From Pseudomonadota bacterium (lineage in GTDB: Bacteria > Pseudomonadota > Gammaproteobacteria > Xanthomonadales > Rhodanobacteraceae), in assembly GCA_023430685.1 (NCBI GenBank), contig JAEYZH010000169.1, forward strand, positions 1 to 29,533: DNA of 29,533 bases. Reading direction: 5' to 3'. The notes under the pieces are model-generated. The model was not told the origin of the DNA and made no database searches. It saw nothing but the letters and a program-made list of their open reading frames with translations. Both the position numbers and the translations under genes were made by a program. Shown here piece after piece: positions 8,848 through 16,627 of the stretch; position 1 is the stretch's first letter, and each line of letters starts with the position of its first letter.

Positions 8848-9312
8848 ATGACACCGATCACCGGCCAACTCCGCCCCGTCGCCGACGCGCGCTACGCGAT
8901 CGTCGCGAGCCGCTGGAACCCGCGCATCGTCGATGCGCTGGTGCAGGCGGCCGTGCGCACGCTGCGCGAGCACGGCGTCGGGGCCGATGCGATCGAAGTG
9001 GTGCGCGTGCCCGGAGCATGGGAAGTCCCGCAGGCGGCGGCGCAGCTCGCGCACGCAGGCGGACACGCGGCGATCCTCGCGCTCGGCTGCGTCGTGCGCG
9101 GCGACACGCGCCACTACGAACAGGTCGCCGATGGTTGCGCGCAGGGATTGATGCGGGTCGCTATCGATTATCGACTGCCGGTCCTCAACGGCGTGCTCGC
9201 GGTGGAACGCCACGCCGACGCCGAAGCGCGCGCGGGTGGCGCGCATGGAAACAAGGGCGAAGAGGTCGCACTCGCGGCGCTCGAACTCGCCGATCTCTGG
9301 AGACAACTGTGA
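8848..9312 (+). CDS. ribH: 6,7-dimethyl-8-ribityllumazine synthase
   Basis: Condenses the pyrimidine product of RibD with DHBP to give lumazine, the substrate of riboflavin synthase. It has 154 residues. Substrate-site motifs are present: SRWNPRIVDAL (21-31), VPGAWEVPQAA (54-64), LGCVVRGDTRHYEQVA (79-94) with the catalytic His89, and NGVLAVERHADAEARAG with NKGEEVALAALEL near the end. Family members mostly read GAVIRGxTxHF where this one has GCVVRGDTRHY, a mild variant. The stop codon overlaps the GTG start of nusB (GTGA), so the two are translationally coupled, a common arrangement in proteobacteria. Confidence 0.97.
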   Translation: MTPITGQLRPVADARYAIVASRWNPRIVDALVQAAVRTLREHGVGADAIEVVRVPGAWEVPQAAAQLAHAGGHAAILALGCVVRGDTRHYEQVADGCAQGLMRVAIDYRLPVLNGVLAVERHADAEARAGGAHGNKGEEVALAALELADLWRQL

Positions 9313-9767
9313 ACGATGCGTCCCACCCGTCGGGCATCGATCCCGCGGCGCGCTCGCGCGCGCGTCGTCGCGCGTTGCAGGCGGTCTATGCCTGGCAGCT
9401 CAGTGGCAACCGCGTCGACCACGTGATCGACCAGTTCCGCGCCGAGCAGGACATGCAGATCGCCGACCTCGGCTACTTCGAGGACCTCGTGCGCGGCGTC
9501 GCGCGCATGCACGAGGAACTGGATGCGGCGATCCTGCCGTTCCTGGACCGCGAGATCGCGCGCGTGGATCCGATCGAACGCGCGGTGCTTCGGATCGCCG
9601 CCTGGGAGTTGCGCGAGCGCATCGACGTGCCTTATCGGGTTGTCATCAACGAAGCCGTGGAGACGACCAAGCGCTTCGGCTCCGAACACGGCCACACTTA
9701 CGTCAACGGCGTGCTCGACAAGCTCGCCGCGCAATGGCGCTCGGCCGAGTACGGCGCGCGGCGCTGA
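9309..9767 (+). CDS. nusB: Transcription antitermination factor NusB
   Basis: Binds boxA RNA with S10/NusE and supports rRNA transcription antitermination. It has 152 residues and an all-helical fold, with the basic ARSRARRRALQAVYAWQLSG (about 14-33) at the N-terminus and the conserved DPIERAVLRIAAWEL and VPYRVVINEAVETTKRFGSEHGHTYVNGVLD blocks, lightly diverged from the usual consensus. Translation most likely starts at GTG 9309, which overlaps the ribH stop (GTGA). TGGAGA at 9298-9303 gives a good ribosome binding site. No ATG exists at a sensible place in this frame. Confidence 0.96.
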   Translation: MNDASHPSGIDPAARSRARRRALQAVYAWQLSGNRVDHVIDQFRAEQDMQIADLGYFEDLVRGVARMHEELDAAILPFLDREIARVDPIERAVLRIAAWELRERIDVPYRVVINEAVETTKRFGSEHGHTYVNGVLDKLAAQWRSAEYGARR

Positions 9768-9855
9768 CACATGCGCGGCGAACCCGCCGCAGTGCGCGCA
9801 TGAACGCGGAATCGCGCGTCTTGCACCAGGGTGCGTGGTTCGCAGGGAGGCCGCA

Positions 9856-10836
9856 GTGGAATTCGACCTGATCGAGTTGTTCCGCTCGCGCTGCGCAAGC
9901 TCGCGCGCCGACGTGCGCACCGGCATCGGCGACGACGCCGCCGTGCTCGCGGTTCCCGCGGGCCACGAGCTCGTCGTCGCGGTCGACACGCTCGTCGCGG
10001 GCGTGCACTTTCCGGGAGCGACCAGCGCGCGCGACCTCGGCTGGAAGGCGCTCGCGGTGAACCTGTCCGACCTCGCCGCGATGGGCGCGACGCCCGCATG
10101 GGCACTGCTCGCGCTGACCTTGCCCGAGCCCGACCGCGAATTCGCGACCGGCCTCGCCGAGGGCTTCCACGAACTCGCGGCGCAGCACGGTGTCGCGCTC
10201 GTCGGCGGCGACACCACTCGCGGCCCGCTTTCGCTGAGCGTGACCGTGCACGGATTCGTGCCTGCGCAACGCGCGTTGCTGCGCTCGGGCGCGTCGGTCG
10301 GCGATCTCGTGTTCGTGACCGGCACGCTCGGCGACGCGGCCGCCGGACTGCGCTGCCTGGATCCTCGCGACGTGCACGCGCATGCGTTGTTCCACGCACC
10401 CGGCGACACGCGCGAGCAACTGCTGGCGCGCCTCAATCGGCCGACGCCGCGGATCGCGGCGGGGCATGCGCTGCGCGGCGTCGCGTCGGCCGCGATCGAT
10501 GTCTCCGACGGCCTGCTCGCCGACCTCGGCCACGTCGCGCGCGCGAGCGGCGTCGGCATCGAGATCGACCTCGAGGCGCTGCCTGCGTCCTCCGCGTTGC
10601 TCGCATTGTTCGACGCCGACGCGCGCATATCGCTGCAGGCCGCCGGCGGCGACGATTACGAACTCGCGTTCACCGCGCCGCCCGCGCGCGAACGCGACCT
10701 GCTGCGCGATCTCGCGCGCAGCGGCTGCGGCGCGACGCGGATCGGTCGCGTGGTCGCGGGCGAAGGCGTGCGCCTGCTCGATGCGGCGCGGCAGCCGGTG
10801 GCACTGCGTCGACGCGGCTGGGATCATTTCGCGTGA
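9856..10836 (+). CDS. thiL: Thiamine-monophosphate kinase
   Basis: Phosphorylates thiamine monophosphate to the active cofactor thiamine diphosphate. It has 326 residues of the PurM/ThiL fold. Motifs: MEFDLIELF (start), GIGDDAAVLAVP (23-34), VAVDTLVAGVHFP (41-53), NLSDLAAMGATP (69-80), VGGDTTRGP (116-124), IDVSDGLLADLGH and GGDDYELAFTAP toward the C-terminus. The GTG at 9856 is chosen over upstream frame extension because GGGAGG lies 5 bases before it at 9845-9850 and the family begins here. The gene is 88 bp after nusB. Its TGA overlaps the GTG start of pgpA. Confidence 0.97.
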   Translation: MEFDLIELFRSRCASSRADVRTGIGDDAAVLAVPAGHELVVAVDTLVAGVHFPGATSARDLGWKALAVNLSDLAAMGATPAWALLALTLPEPDREFATGLAEGFHELAAQHGVALVGGDTTRGPLSLSVTVHGFVPAQRALLRSGASVGDLVFVTGTLGDAAAGLRCLDPRDVHAHALFHAPGDTREQLLARLNRPTPRIAAGHALRGVASAAIDVSDGLLADLGHVARASGVGIEIDLEALPASSALLALFDADARISLQAAGGDDYELAFTAPPARERDLLRDLARSGCGATRIGRVVAGEGVRLLDAARQPVALRRRGWDHFA

Positions 10837-11330
10837 GGCTCGATCCGGCGCAACGGCGCGCGCTGCTCGGCCATCCGGCCGGCTGGATCGCCTGCGGCTT
10901 CGGCTCGGGCCTCAGTCCCGTCGCGCCCGGAACGGTCGGCAGTGCGGCTGCGCTGTTGCCATGGCTCGCCCTGCGTGAACTCGCGTGGCCCTGGTACGCG
11001 CTCGCGCTGGTCGCCGCGTTCTCGCTAGGGGTGTGGGCATCGAACATCGCGGTCGCGCGGCTGCGCATCGCCGACCCCGGAGCGATCGTCTGGGACGAAT
11101 TCGTCGGCCAGTGGATCGCACTCGCGCCGCTGCTGTTCTTCGCGCACGACTGGCGCTGGGTGCTCGCCGGGTTCGCGCTGTTCCGCCTGTTCGACGTCTG
11201 GAAACCGTGGCCGGTGTCGTGGGCCGACCGCAACGTGAAAGGCGGCATCGGCGTGATGCTCGACGACGCACTCGCGGGCGTTTGGGCTGCGCTCATGCTC
11301 GCCGCCACGCTCGCATACGCGCACGCCTGA
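10833..11330 (+). CDS. pgpA: Phosphatidylglycerophosphatase A
   Basis: Membrane phosphatase that removes phosphate from phosphatidylglycerol phosphate in phospholipid synthesis. It has 165 residues. Family motifs are clear: CGFGSGLSPVAPGTVGS (29-45), IVWDEFVGQWIAL (about 87-99), FRLFDVWKPWPVSWADR and KGGIGVMLDDALAGVWAAL near the C-terminus, which hold the acidic catalytic residues. There are three to four hydrophobic segments (about 48-75, 92-122, 148-163). It starts with GTG at 10833, overlapping the thiL stop (GTGA). The nusB-thiL-pgpA order is typical of gammaproteobacteria. A strong hairpin lies 39 bp after its stop. Confidence 0.96.
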   Translation: MRLDPAQRRALLGHPAGWIACGFGSGLSPVAPGTVGSAAALLPWLALRELAWPWYALALVAAFSLGVWASNIAVARLRIADPGAIVWDEFVGQWIALAPLLFFAHDWRWVLAGFALFRLFDVWKPWPVSWADRNVKGGIGVMLDDALAGVWAALMLAATLAYAHA

Positions 11331-11368
11331 TGTCGGGCGCAGCATCCTTCAGTGCGACTCGAACCGGG

Positions 11369-11393
11369 CGGCGCCCCGAGTCTCGGGGCGCCG
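11369..11393. terminator. Hairpin between convergent pgpA and the paralog operon
   Basis: CGGCGCCCCGA-GTC-TCGGGGCGCCG is a perfect 11-bp stem with a 3-base loop. It sits 39 bp after the pgpA stop on one side and 20 bp after the last frame of the minus-strand operon on the other, so it could end transcription from both sides. Neither side has a real U-tract, so it may work with Rho or only as an RNA-stabilising stem. Confidence 0.65.
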
Positions 11394-11412
11394 AATTATC
11401 AACGGGGCGATC

Positions 11413-11535
11413 TCACTCGACCGCTTCGGCGAAGCGCGATCGGTGCGCGAATGTGCCGCCATAGTTGGCGAGCCGTCCCGGCGCCGCATTCGAGTTGATG
11501 ATGTTGTAGACCATGAAGCCCGTTACTGGCAGGTC
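11413..11535 (-). pseudogene. C-terminal remnant of a fifth exported paralog
   Basis: The last 40 codons before the TGA at 11413-11415 encode LPVTGFMVYNIINS, then NAAPGRLANYGG and TFAHR, which is the invariant C-terminus of the four upstream paralogs. No start codon, signal peptide or central domain precedes it; upstream sequence in this frame is antisense to paralog D. The final tail (SRFAEAVE) differs from the others. About 80 bp around it (11441-11521) match the 3' end of paralog D (11641-11721) closely as a direct repeat. It is best read as the leftover of a deleted fifth copy, possibly deleted by recombination between tandem paralogs. Confidence 0.75.
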
Positions 11536-11578
11536 GGCGCATGGCCAATTGGCGGTTTCGAGACGGGCGCCCGCGTGG

Positions 11579-13033
11579 TCAATACTCGGTCGAGCAGACG
11601 CGCGTGTAGATGCTGTGTATTCGCATGCACGAACGTTGCCTGTGCGCGAACGTGCCGCCATAGTTGGCGAGCCGTCCGGGGGCCGCATGCGCGTTGACGA
11701 TGTTGTAGGCCATGAAGCCCGACACCGGGACGCCCCAGATGTAGCCGGCCGTCGAATATACGCCAAAACCTCCGCCCCCCAAGACAAGTTCGCCGCCCGT
11801 GCGATGACCCCAGATGTCAAGGCGCAGGGTACCCGAGTCCGTACCCGGATCGAGGTGGGTCGCCAGCTGCGAGCCGAACACCGGTGACACGCCGCCGCCG
11901 GTGCCACGCGTCAATCCGATCACGTTGACAACGTAGGGGAGCGTGATGTCGTCCCGGGTGGGATCGGAGGGATCCGGCAGCATCGTGCGGCCATCCGGCC
12001 CATTCACTGCGACCTCGAGACGCACCACGTCTCTCCATGCAGTCGGATAGATCGGATCGCGGTAGAAGCGCCAGGTGGGGAAACTGACCACCCAGTCGGT
12101 GGCCGCACCCAGTGCTGGAGCCACGAGGAAATCGTTGAAGACCTGGTCAGCCATCAGCACGGCGCTGACGGCATCGATGCCGCGCTCGAATTCCGCTTCG
12201 AATACGCGCCCCTGGAATGGAAATGCATCCGTGATGGCGAAATTCGCGATCGCGCCGCCGGGAGTCGCCGTGCCTTCGGTATTCGCCTGCAGGAGCGTAG
12301 GCTCGTGCGGGCCTGTGTTTGCAGTGAACAAGGCGGTGTCGGTGAAATCGGCAATTTGGGTCGCGTCGTACGGGAAGTAGGTGCCCTGGCCGACGTCGAT
12401 GATGGCGCCATACCCGAAGAGCGATCCGGAATACGTTGCCATGATGTCCGAGGGCATCGTGCCCGGAAGGCTGGCGCATCCGACGGGCACGCCTGCCTCG
12501 TCCAGTTCCAGCGCTCGTGCCGTGGCGGTGTCGGGCTCGACCCACCCGCCAACGATCGCTTCGACCGACCCTTCGCGCGTCCGCGCGATGTCCGCGGGGC
12601 CGTCGTCGGCGGGCAGATCGCCGGTGCCGTCGTATCCGCTTGCGGAGAAGTGCAAACCGGCGGGTGGAATCGCAGGGGTGGAACAACTGCGGTCCTGCGT
12701 GCGCAGCATGGCTCCGCCTTCATCGTCGACCTGCGTGATCGCGGCGCTCCAGCTGTCGTTTGGCCCGAGATATACGACGAGGTCGAGGACCGGACGGCCA
12801 TTGCGGCCCTCGAGCACATTGACCTTGACCACCATCGGGCTCGCCGTGCCATTGCTGATGGACACGTAGGTGTCCTGGCTCTTGTTGACCGTGTAGTACG
12901 GAAAGATGAGTGCCTGGCCGAGTTCGTTCGGCGCGAGTCGGACCGCATGCGCGGCACTCGATGCGAGGAGCGCGGACGCGATCACGACGCGGACCGCGCA
13001 TGGTGGTAGACAAAAAGGTCGAAAGTCCGTCAT
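11579..13033 (-). CDS. Exported protein of unnamed paralogous family, copy D (divergent)
   Basis: The 484 residues begin with a long signal peptide (cleavage likely after SSAAHA, residue 30). The mature N-terminus (VRLAPNELGQALIFPYYTVNK) is a diverged form of the block shared by copies A-C. Shared blocks include EGRNGRPVLDLVVYL (75-89), DDGPADIARTREG (143-155), GIDAVSAVLMAD (285-296), GAATDWVVSFPT (309-320) and the C-terminal VPVSGFMAYNIVNAHAAPGR with LANYGGTFAHR (435-465). It lacks the CxxC segment of the other copies, and its tail after HR is longer (to residue 484) and cysteine-containing. AT content is visibly higher than in the housekeeping genes. Its ribosome binding site is merged with the stop of copy C (TGAGGA). 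No membrane anchor or lipobox is seen. Function unknown; the fold looks strand-rich. Confidence 0.85.
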   Translation of the reverse strand: MTDFRPFCLPPCAVRVVIASALLASSAAHAVRLAPNELGQALIFPYYTVNKSQDTYVSISNGTASPMVVKVNVLEGRNGRPVLDLVVYLGPNDSWSAAITQVDDEGGAMLRTQDRSCSTPAIPPAGLHFSASGYDGTGDLPADDGPADIARTREGSVEAIVGGWVEPDTATARALELDEAGVPVGCASLPGTMPSDIMATYSGSLFGYGAIIDVGQGTYFPYDATQIADFTDTALFTANTGPHEPTLLQANTEGTATPGGAIANFAITDAFPFQGRVFEAEFERGIDAVSAVLMADQVFNDFLVAPALGAATDWVVSFPTWRFYRDPIYPTAWRDVVRLEVAVNGPDGRTMLPDPSDPTRDDITLPYVVNVIGLTRGTGGGVSPVFGSQLATHLDPGTDSGTLRLDIWGHRTGGELVLGGGGFGVYSTAGYIWGVPVSGFMAYNIVNAHAAPGRLANYGGTFAHRQRSCMRIHSIYTRVCSTEY

Positions 13034-13045
13034 TGCGTCATGTCC

Positions 13046-14494
13046 TCAGCCGCCCGTCACGGCGCGATGCGTGAACGCACCGCCGTAGTTCGCGAGGCGA
13101 CCCGGGGCCGCGTTCGCATTGATGATGTTGTAGACCATGAACCCGGTCGCCGGCAGGCCGTGCAGGATCGTGCCGTCCGTCGAAGCGGACAGTGCGTGGC
13201 CGCCGTCGCCGATCGCGAGATCAAGCTCCATCCAACCCGCCTCGGCCCAAGGTTCGACGCTGATTGCGAGCCGCGAACCGAGCACTTCCGAGGGCGCGGC
13301 GGATGAACCGGGAGAGCGGAACGTGAGCGTATTGACCTGCCACGCGAGCACGACACCGACCGGCGGGACCGGCATCGGTTGGCATTCCACGCAAGGACCT
13401 TCCTCCTGGTCGAACAGACGAGCGTACGCTGCGACATCGGAGCGGGCCGCGGCCGCGATCCGCGCGAAGGGTGGACGGGCAGCGCCCGGACCGACGAAAT
13501 ACGCGTCGACGTAGAACATCCGCGTCGGAAACGCGACGATCCAGTCGGTGTTCGCCCCGAGCGAAGGCGAGACGAGGTACTCGTTGAGGAGGCTGTCCGC
13601 CATGAATACCGCGCTGACCGCGTCGATGCCGTTCGCGTAGTCGACGGACTGCAGGTGCCCCTCGCCATCGGGGATATGCGCCATCGCGCCGCCCGACGCC
13701 GACTCGGCCGAGTTGGCCACTGCGAGCAGGGTCAGGTGAAAGTCTGCAGACGCCGGGCCGTAAATCGCGACGTCGCTGAAGTCCTGCAGCGCGTCCGCGG
13801 CGTAGGCGAAGAACGTGCCTTCGCCGACGTTCACGATGGCGGCGGAACCATGCAATCCGCCCGTCGGCACGTCGAACCCTCCACCGAATCCGTCGGACCC
13901 GAGCACGTCTGGCGTGCAGGCAGGTGTAGCGGCGTTCGGTTCCGACGATGGCGCATGCGACGTCGCAAGATCCAGCGCACTTCCCGGGATGATCGTTCCG
14001 ACTTCGACGAATTCCAGCATGCCTTCGCGCGTGCGTCCGATATCGGCCGGCCCGCCGTCGGGCGGCAGCGAGGCTCCGCCCGCGTATCCTTCAGGCCCGA
14101 ATGCGAGGCCACCGTCGGCTTCCGGGGGCGCCGCGAAGGTGCAACTGCTGTCGGCGGTAAACAGGCTCGCACCGCCGGCGCTCCCGCCGGACTCGCTGAT
14201 GCGTGCAGTCCAGATGTCGTGGGCAGACAGGAACAGGCGGAACAGGAGCACCGGCCGGCCGTTCATGCCTTCGCGCGCGACGACATTCACGACCTTGCCA
14301 ACGTCCGACGAATTTCCGATCGTGACGAGCGTGTCCTGGTTCTTGTTCACCGTGTAGTACGGGTAGATCAACACTTCACCGAGGCCGCGCGGGTTGAGCG
14401 AGACCGCGTGCGCCGCGCCGAAGGTGACCAGCACGTACGCCATCGTGCAGCGCAGTACCAGGGTGGCTCGGCTGACCGACGGACTGATCTTCAT
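13046..14494 (-). CDS. Exported protein of unnamed paralogous family, copy C
   Basis: It has 482 residues. The signal peptide is 1-30 (cut after GAAHA). The mature protein starts VSLNPRGLGEVLIYPYYTVNK (31-51), followed by EGMNGRPVLLFRLFLS (75-90), a single Cys in SSC (118), DGGPADIGRTREG (146-158), VNVGEGTFFAYAADAL (221-236), GIDAVSAVFMADSLLNEYL (289-307), ANTDWIVAFPTRMFYVD (314-330), a CxxC (368-371, PCVEC), and the C-terminal block from LPATG (447) to THR (477). The ATG at 14494 overlaps the stop of copy B (ATGA) and has GGAGA about 8 bases upstream, which rules out the longer open frame to 15214. No catalytic motif I recognise. It is close to copies A and B and less so to D. Confidence 0.88.
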   Translation of the reverse strand: MKISPSVSRATLVLRCTMAYVLVTFGAAHAVSLNPRGLGEVLIYPYYTVNKNQDTLVTIGNSSDVGKVVNVVAREGMNGRPVLLFRLFLSAHDIWTARISESGGSAGGASLFTADSSCTFAAPPEADGGLAFGPEGYAGGASLPPDGGPADIGRTREGMLEFVEVGTIIPGSALDLATSHAPSSEPNAATPACTPDVLGSDGFGGGFDVPTGGLHGSAAIVNVGEGTFFAYAADALQDFSDVAIYGPASADFHLTLLAVANSAESASGGAMAHIPDGEGHLQSVDYANGIDAVSAVFMADSLLNEYLVSPSLGANTDWIVAFPTRMFYVDAYFVGPGAARPPFARIAAAARSDVAAYARLFDQEEGPCVECQPMPVPPVGVVLAWQVNTLTFRSPGSSAAPSEVLGSRLAISVEPWAEAGWMELDLAIGDGGHALSASTDGTILHGLPATGFMVYNIINANAAPGRLANYGGAFTHRAVTGG

Positions 14495-15945
14495 TCGGGG
14501 ATCTCCGCAGGAACCTGCGAATGCGCCACGCTCGCGCGATGCGCGAACGCGCCGCCATAGTTCGCGAGCCGACCGGGCGCCGCGTTCGAATTGATGATGT
14601 TGTAGACCATGAAACCGGTCGCCGGCAGGCCGTGCAGGATCGTGCCGCCCGCGTCGGGGATCATCTCGTGACCGCCGTCGCCATCGGCGAGGTTCAATTG
14701 CATCCATCCGCTCGTACCCCACGGCTCGACGTTGGTCGCCAGCCTGGATCCAAGCACGCCCGAGGGCGCCTCTGCCGCGGCGCCAGTACGGAAACTCAGC
14801 GCGTTGACGTGCCAACGCAGCACAGTGGGTGAGGCAGGAGGAGGGGGCGAAATCCCGCAATCCTCGCAGGGCGCATGCCCCTCTTCCTGATCCCACACAT
14901 GCGGGTACACGGACGCGTCGGAGCGTGCCTGGACTGCGGGGTGTGCAAACGGGGGACGCGCCTCTCCCGCCACATAGTTGTTGTCGACGTGGAACATGCG
15001 AGTGGGGAACGTCACGATCCAGTCGGTATTGGCGCCGAGCTCGGGCACGATCAGGTACTCGTTGACCAGGGTGTCGGCCATCAACACTGCATTGACGGCA
15101 TCCAGCCCATATGCGTAGTCGAGCGCAAGCGGCTTGCCCGCGGCGTCGAGCAGGTGCGCGATGGCGCCTCCCGTTGCGGAGTCGACCGAATTGGCGACCA
15201 GCAGGAGGTCCCACGAAAGAGCCATCGTGTTCACGAGTGCCACATCGCTGAAATCAGCCAGGGCGTCCGCCTCATAGCCGAAGAAGGTGCCCTCGCCGAC
15301 ATTGACGATCGCGACGGATCCGTACAGCCCTCCGGTGGGCCGGTCGGCGTAGACACCGGCAACGTTGCCGATGACGGCCCGGTCACACGATGGTCGTCCC
15401 TCGTTCGGTTCGCCCGTTTGCGCATGAGTCGTCGTCGCGTCGAGCGGGCTGCCCGGAATGATGGTGCCCACCTCGATGAGTTCGATCGTTCCCTCTCGCG
15501 TCCGGGCCAGTCCTGTCGGGCCGCCGTCCGGATCCAGCACGCTTCCTCCCGCGTATGCGCTGGCATCGAACGGGGAGCCTTCCGGAGACAGGACGACGTG
15601 GGCGTACGTACAACTTGAGTCACCCGTGAACAGCGCGGCACCGCCTTCGTCGCCACCGACCTGGCTGATGCGTGCCGTCCAGATGTCGTGTGGCGAGAGG
15701 TACAGGCGGAAGGAGAAGATCGGCCGGCCATTCATGCCTTCGCGGATGTTGACGTTGACCAATTTTCCCAGGTCGGACGCGTTGCCCACCGTCAGCAGCG
15801 TGTCCTGGTTCTTGTTGACCGTGTAATACGGATAGATCAGGACTTCACCCAAGCCGCGGGGGTTCAGAGAAACCGCCTGTGCGCCGCTCCACGCAATGAC
15901 GAATGCAGCGGTGAGCGCGCGCGCAATGGCTCGATGGATGTTCAT
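14491..15945 (-). CDS. Exported protein of unnamed paralogous family, copy B
   Basis: It has 484 residues with a signal peptide cut after SGAQA (24). Blocks follow in the same order as in copy C: VSLNPRGLGEVLIYPYYTV (25-43), REGMNGRPIFSFRLYLSPHDIWTARIS in three adjoining pieces (68-94), SSC (110-112), DGGPTGLARTREG (140-152), VNVGEGTFFGYEADAL (214-229), GLDAVNAVLMADTLVNEYL (280-298), ANTDWIVTFPTRMFHVD (305-321), a CxxC (360-363, PCEDC) followed by a proline run, and LPATG (440) to AHR (470). A hydrophilic tail ends in AEIPE. AGGAGG lies 8 bases before the ATG, the best ribosome binding site of the operon. It is 22 bp after copy A and overlaps copy C by four bases. Role unknown; probably a periplasmic or secreted beta-rich protein. 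Confidence 0.88.
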   Translation of the reverse strand: MNIHRAIARALTAAFVIAWSGAQAVSLNPRGLGEVLIYPYYTVNKNQDTLLTVGNASDLGKLVNVNIREGMNGRPIFSFRLYLSPHDIWTARISQVGGDEGGAALFTGDSSCTYAHVVLSPEGSPFDASAYAGGSVLDPDGGPTGLARTREGTIELIEVGTIIPGSPLDATTTHAQTGEPNEGRPSCDRAVIGNVAGVYADRPTGGLYGSVAIVNVGEGTFFGYEADALADFSDVALVNTMALSWDLLLVANSVDSATGGAIAHLLDAAGKPLALDYAYGLDAVNAVLMADTLVNEYLIVPELGANTDWIVTFPTRMFHVDNNYVAGEARPPFAHPAVQARSDASVYPHVWDQEEGHAPCEDCGISPPPPASPTVLRWHVNALSFRTGAAAEAPSGVLGSRLATNVEPWGTSGWMQLNLADGDGGHEMIPDAGGTILHGLPATGFMVYNIINSNAAPGRLANYGGAFAHRASVAHSQVPAEIPE

Positions 15946-15967
15946 GCGAGAATCCTCCTATCCTGGT

Positions 15968-16600
15968 TCAGTCGTCGGTCTGGGACTGCTGTGAGTATCC
16001 GACGCTGGCGCGATGCGCGAACGCGCCACCGTAGTTCGCGAGCCGGCCGGGCGCCGCGTTCGCATTGATGATGTTGTAGACCATGAAACCGGTCGCGGGC
16101 AGGCCGTGCAGCACTCCACCCACGTCCGCGACGAGCGCGGGGCCGCCATCGCCGTTCGCAAGATCGAGTTCCATCCAGCCCGCGTTGCCCCAGGGCTCGA
16201 CGCTGAGTGCAAGCCGTGAGCCGAGCACTTCCGAGGGCGCGTCGGCAGAGCCAAGTGCGCGGAACGTGAGCACGTTGACCTGCCGGGGCAGCATCATCGG
16301 CGTGCCGTCGGTACCGTCGCCGCAATCGGGGCACGGTGCGAAGGCTTCTTCCTGGTCGTAGATGCGTGGATGCACGGCGACATCCGAACGCGCCGCGGTC
16401 GCAATGCGCACGGCGACCATCTTGCCGGAGTCGGACGCGTTGCCGATCGTGACCACCGTATCCTGGTTCTTGTTGACGGTGTAGTACGGATAAACCAGTA
16501 CTTCACCAAGACCACGGGGATTGAGGCTCACCGCATTCGCACAGGGTGCCGCGAGCGCGGCTGCGAAAACGGCGGCGGCAGGGAATGACTTCCTCGACAT
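15968..16600 (-). CDS. Internally deleted exported paralog, copy A (first in operon)
   Basis: Only 210 residues, but both ends are intact. The signal peptide is 1-23 (cut after PCANA), then VSLNPRGLGEVLVYPYYTV and NKNQDTVVTIGNASDSGK (to residue 60). At about residue 61-65 the sequence jumps to RIATAARSDVAVHPRIYDQEE, which aligns with residue 345 onward of copy C. The CxxC (C90, C93, PCPDC), SEVLGSRLALSVEPW and the C-terminal LPATG...AHR block follow in order. About 275 central residues are therefore missing, in frame, with no stop codon created. GGGAGAG lies 6 bases before the ATG. It may be a functional short form made of the N- and C-terminal strands, or a decaying copy whose frame happens to survive. 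Confidence 0.85.
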   Translation of the reverse strand: MSRKSFPAAAVFAAALAAPCANAVSLNPRGLGEVLVYPYYTVNKNQDTVVTIGNASDSGKMVAVRIATAARSDVAVHPRIYDQEEAFAPCPDCGDGTDGTPMMLPRQVNVLTFRALGSADAPSEVLGSRLALSVEPWGNAGWMELDLANGDGGPALVADVGGVLHGLPATGFMVYNIINANAAPGRLANYGGAFAHRASVGYSQQSQTDD

Positions 16601-16621
16601 GACGCTCTCCCTTTTTGAGTT

Positions 16622-16627
16622 GTATAC
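16622..16627 (-). promoter_or_regulatory. Candidate -10 of the exported-paralog operon
   Basis: On the minus strand the sequence reads TATACA, followed by an AT-rich leader and the GGGAGAG ribosome binding site of copy A. The -35 position has no good match, so the call rests on the -10 and position only. Confidence 0.35.

Noticed and set aside
14495..15214. Longer version of copy C starting at 15214
   Set aside because: The extra 240 residues are out-of-frame copy B sequence, and a signal peptide plus ribosome binding site mark 14494 as the start.
13140..16110. Sortase LPXTG signal in the paralogs (LPATG)
   Set aside because: No hydrophobic helix or basic tail follows; the motif is VPVSG in copy D and LPVTG in the remnant, and the neighbourhood has no sortase. 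The segment is more likely part of the fold.
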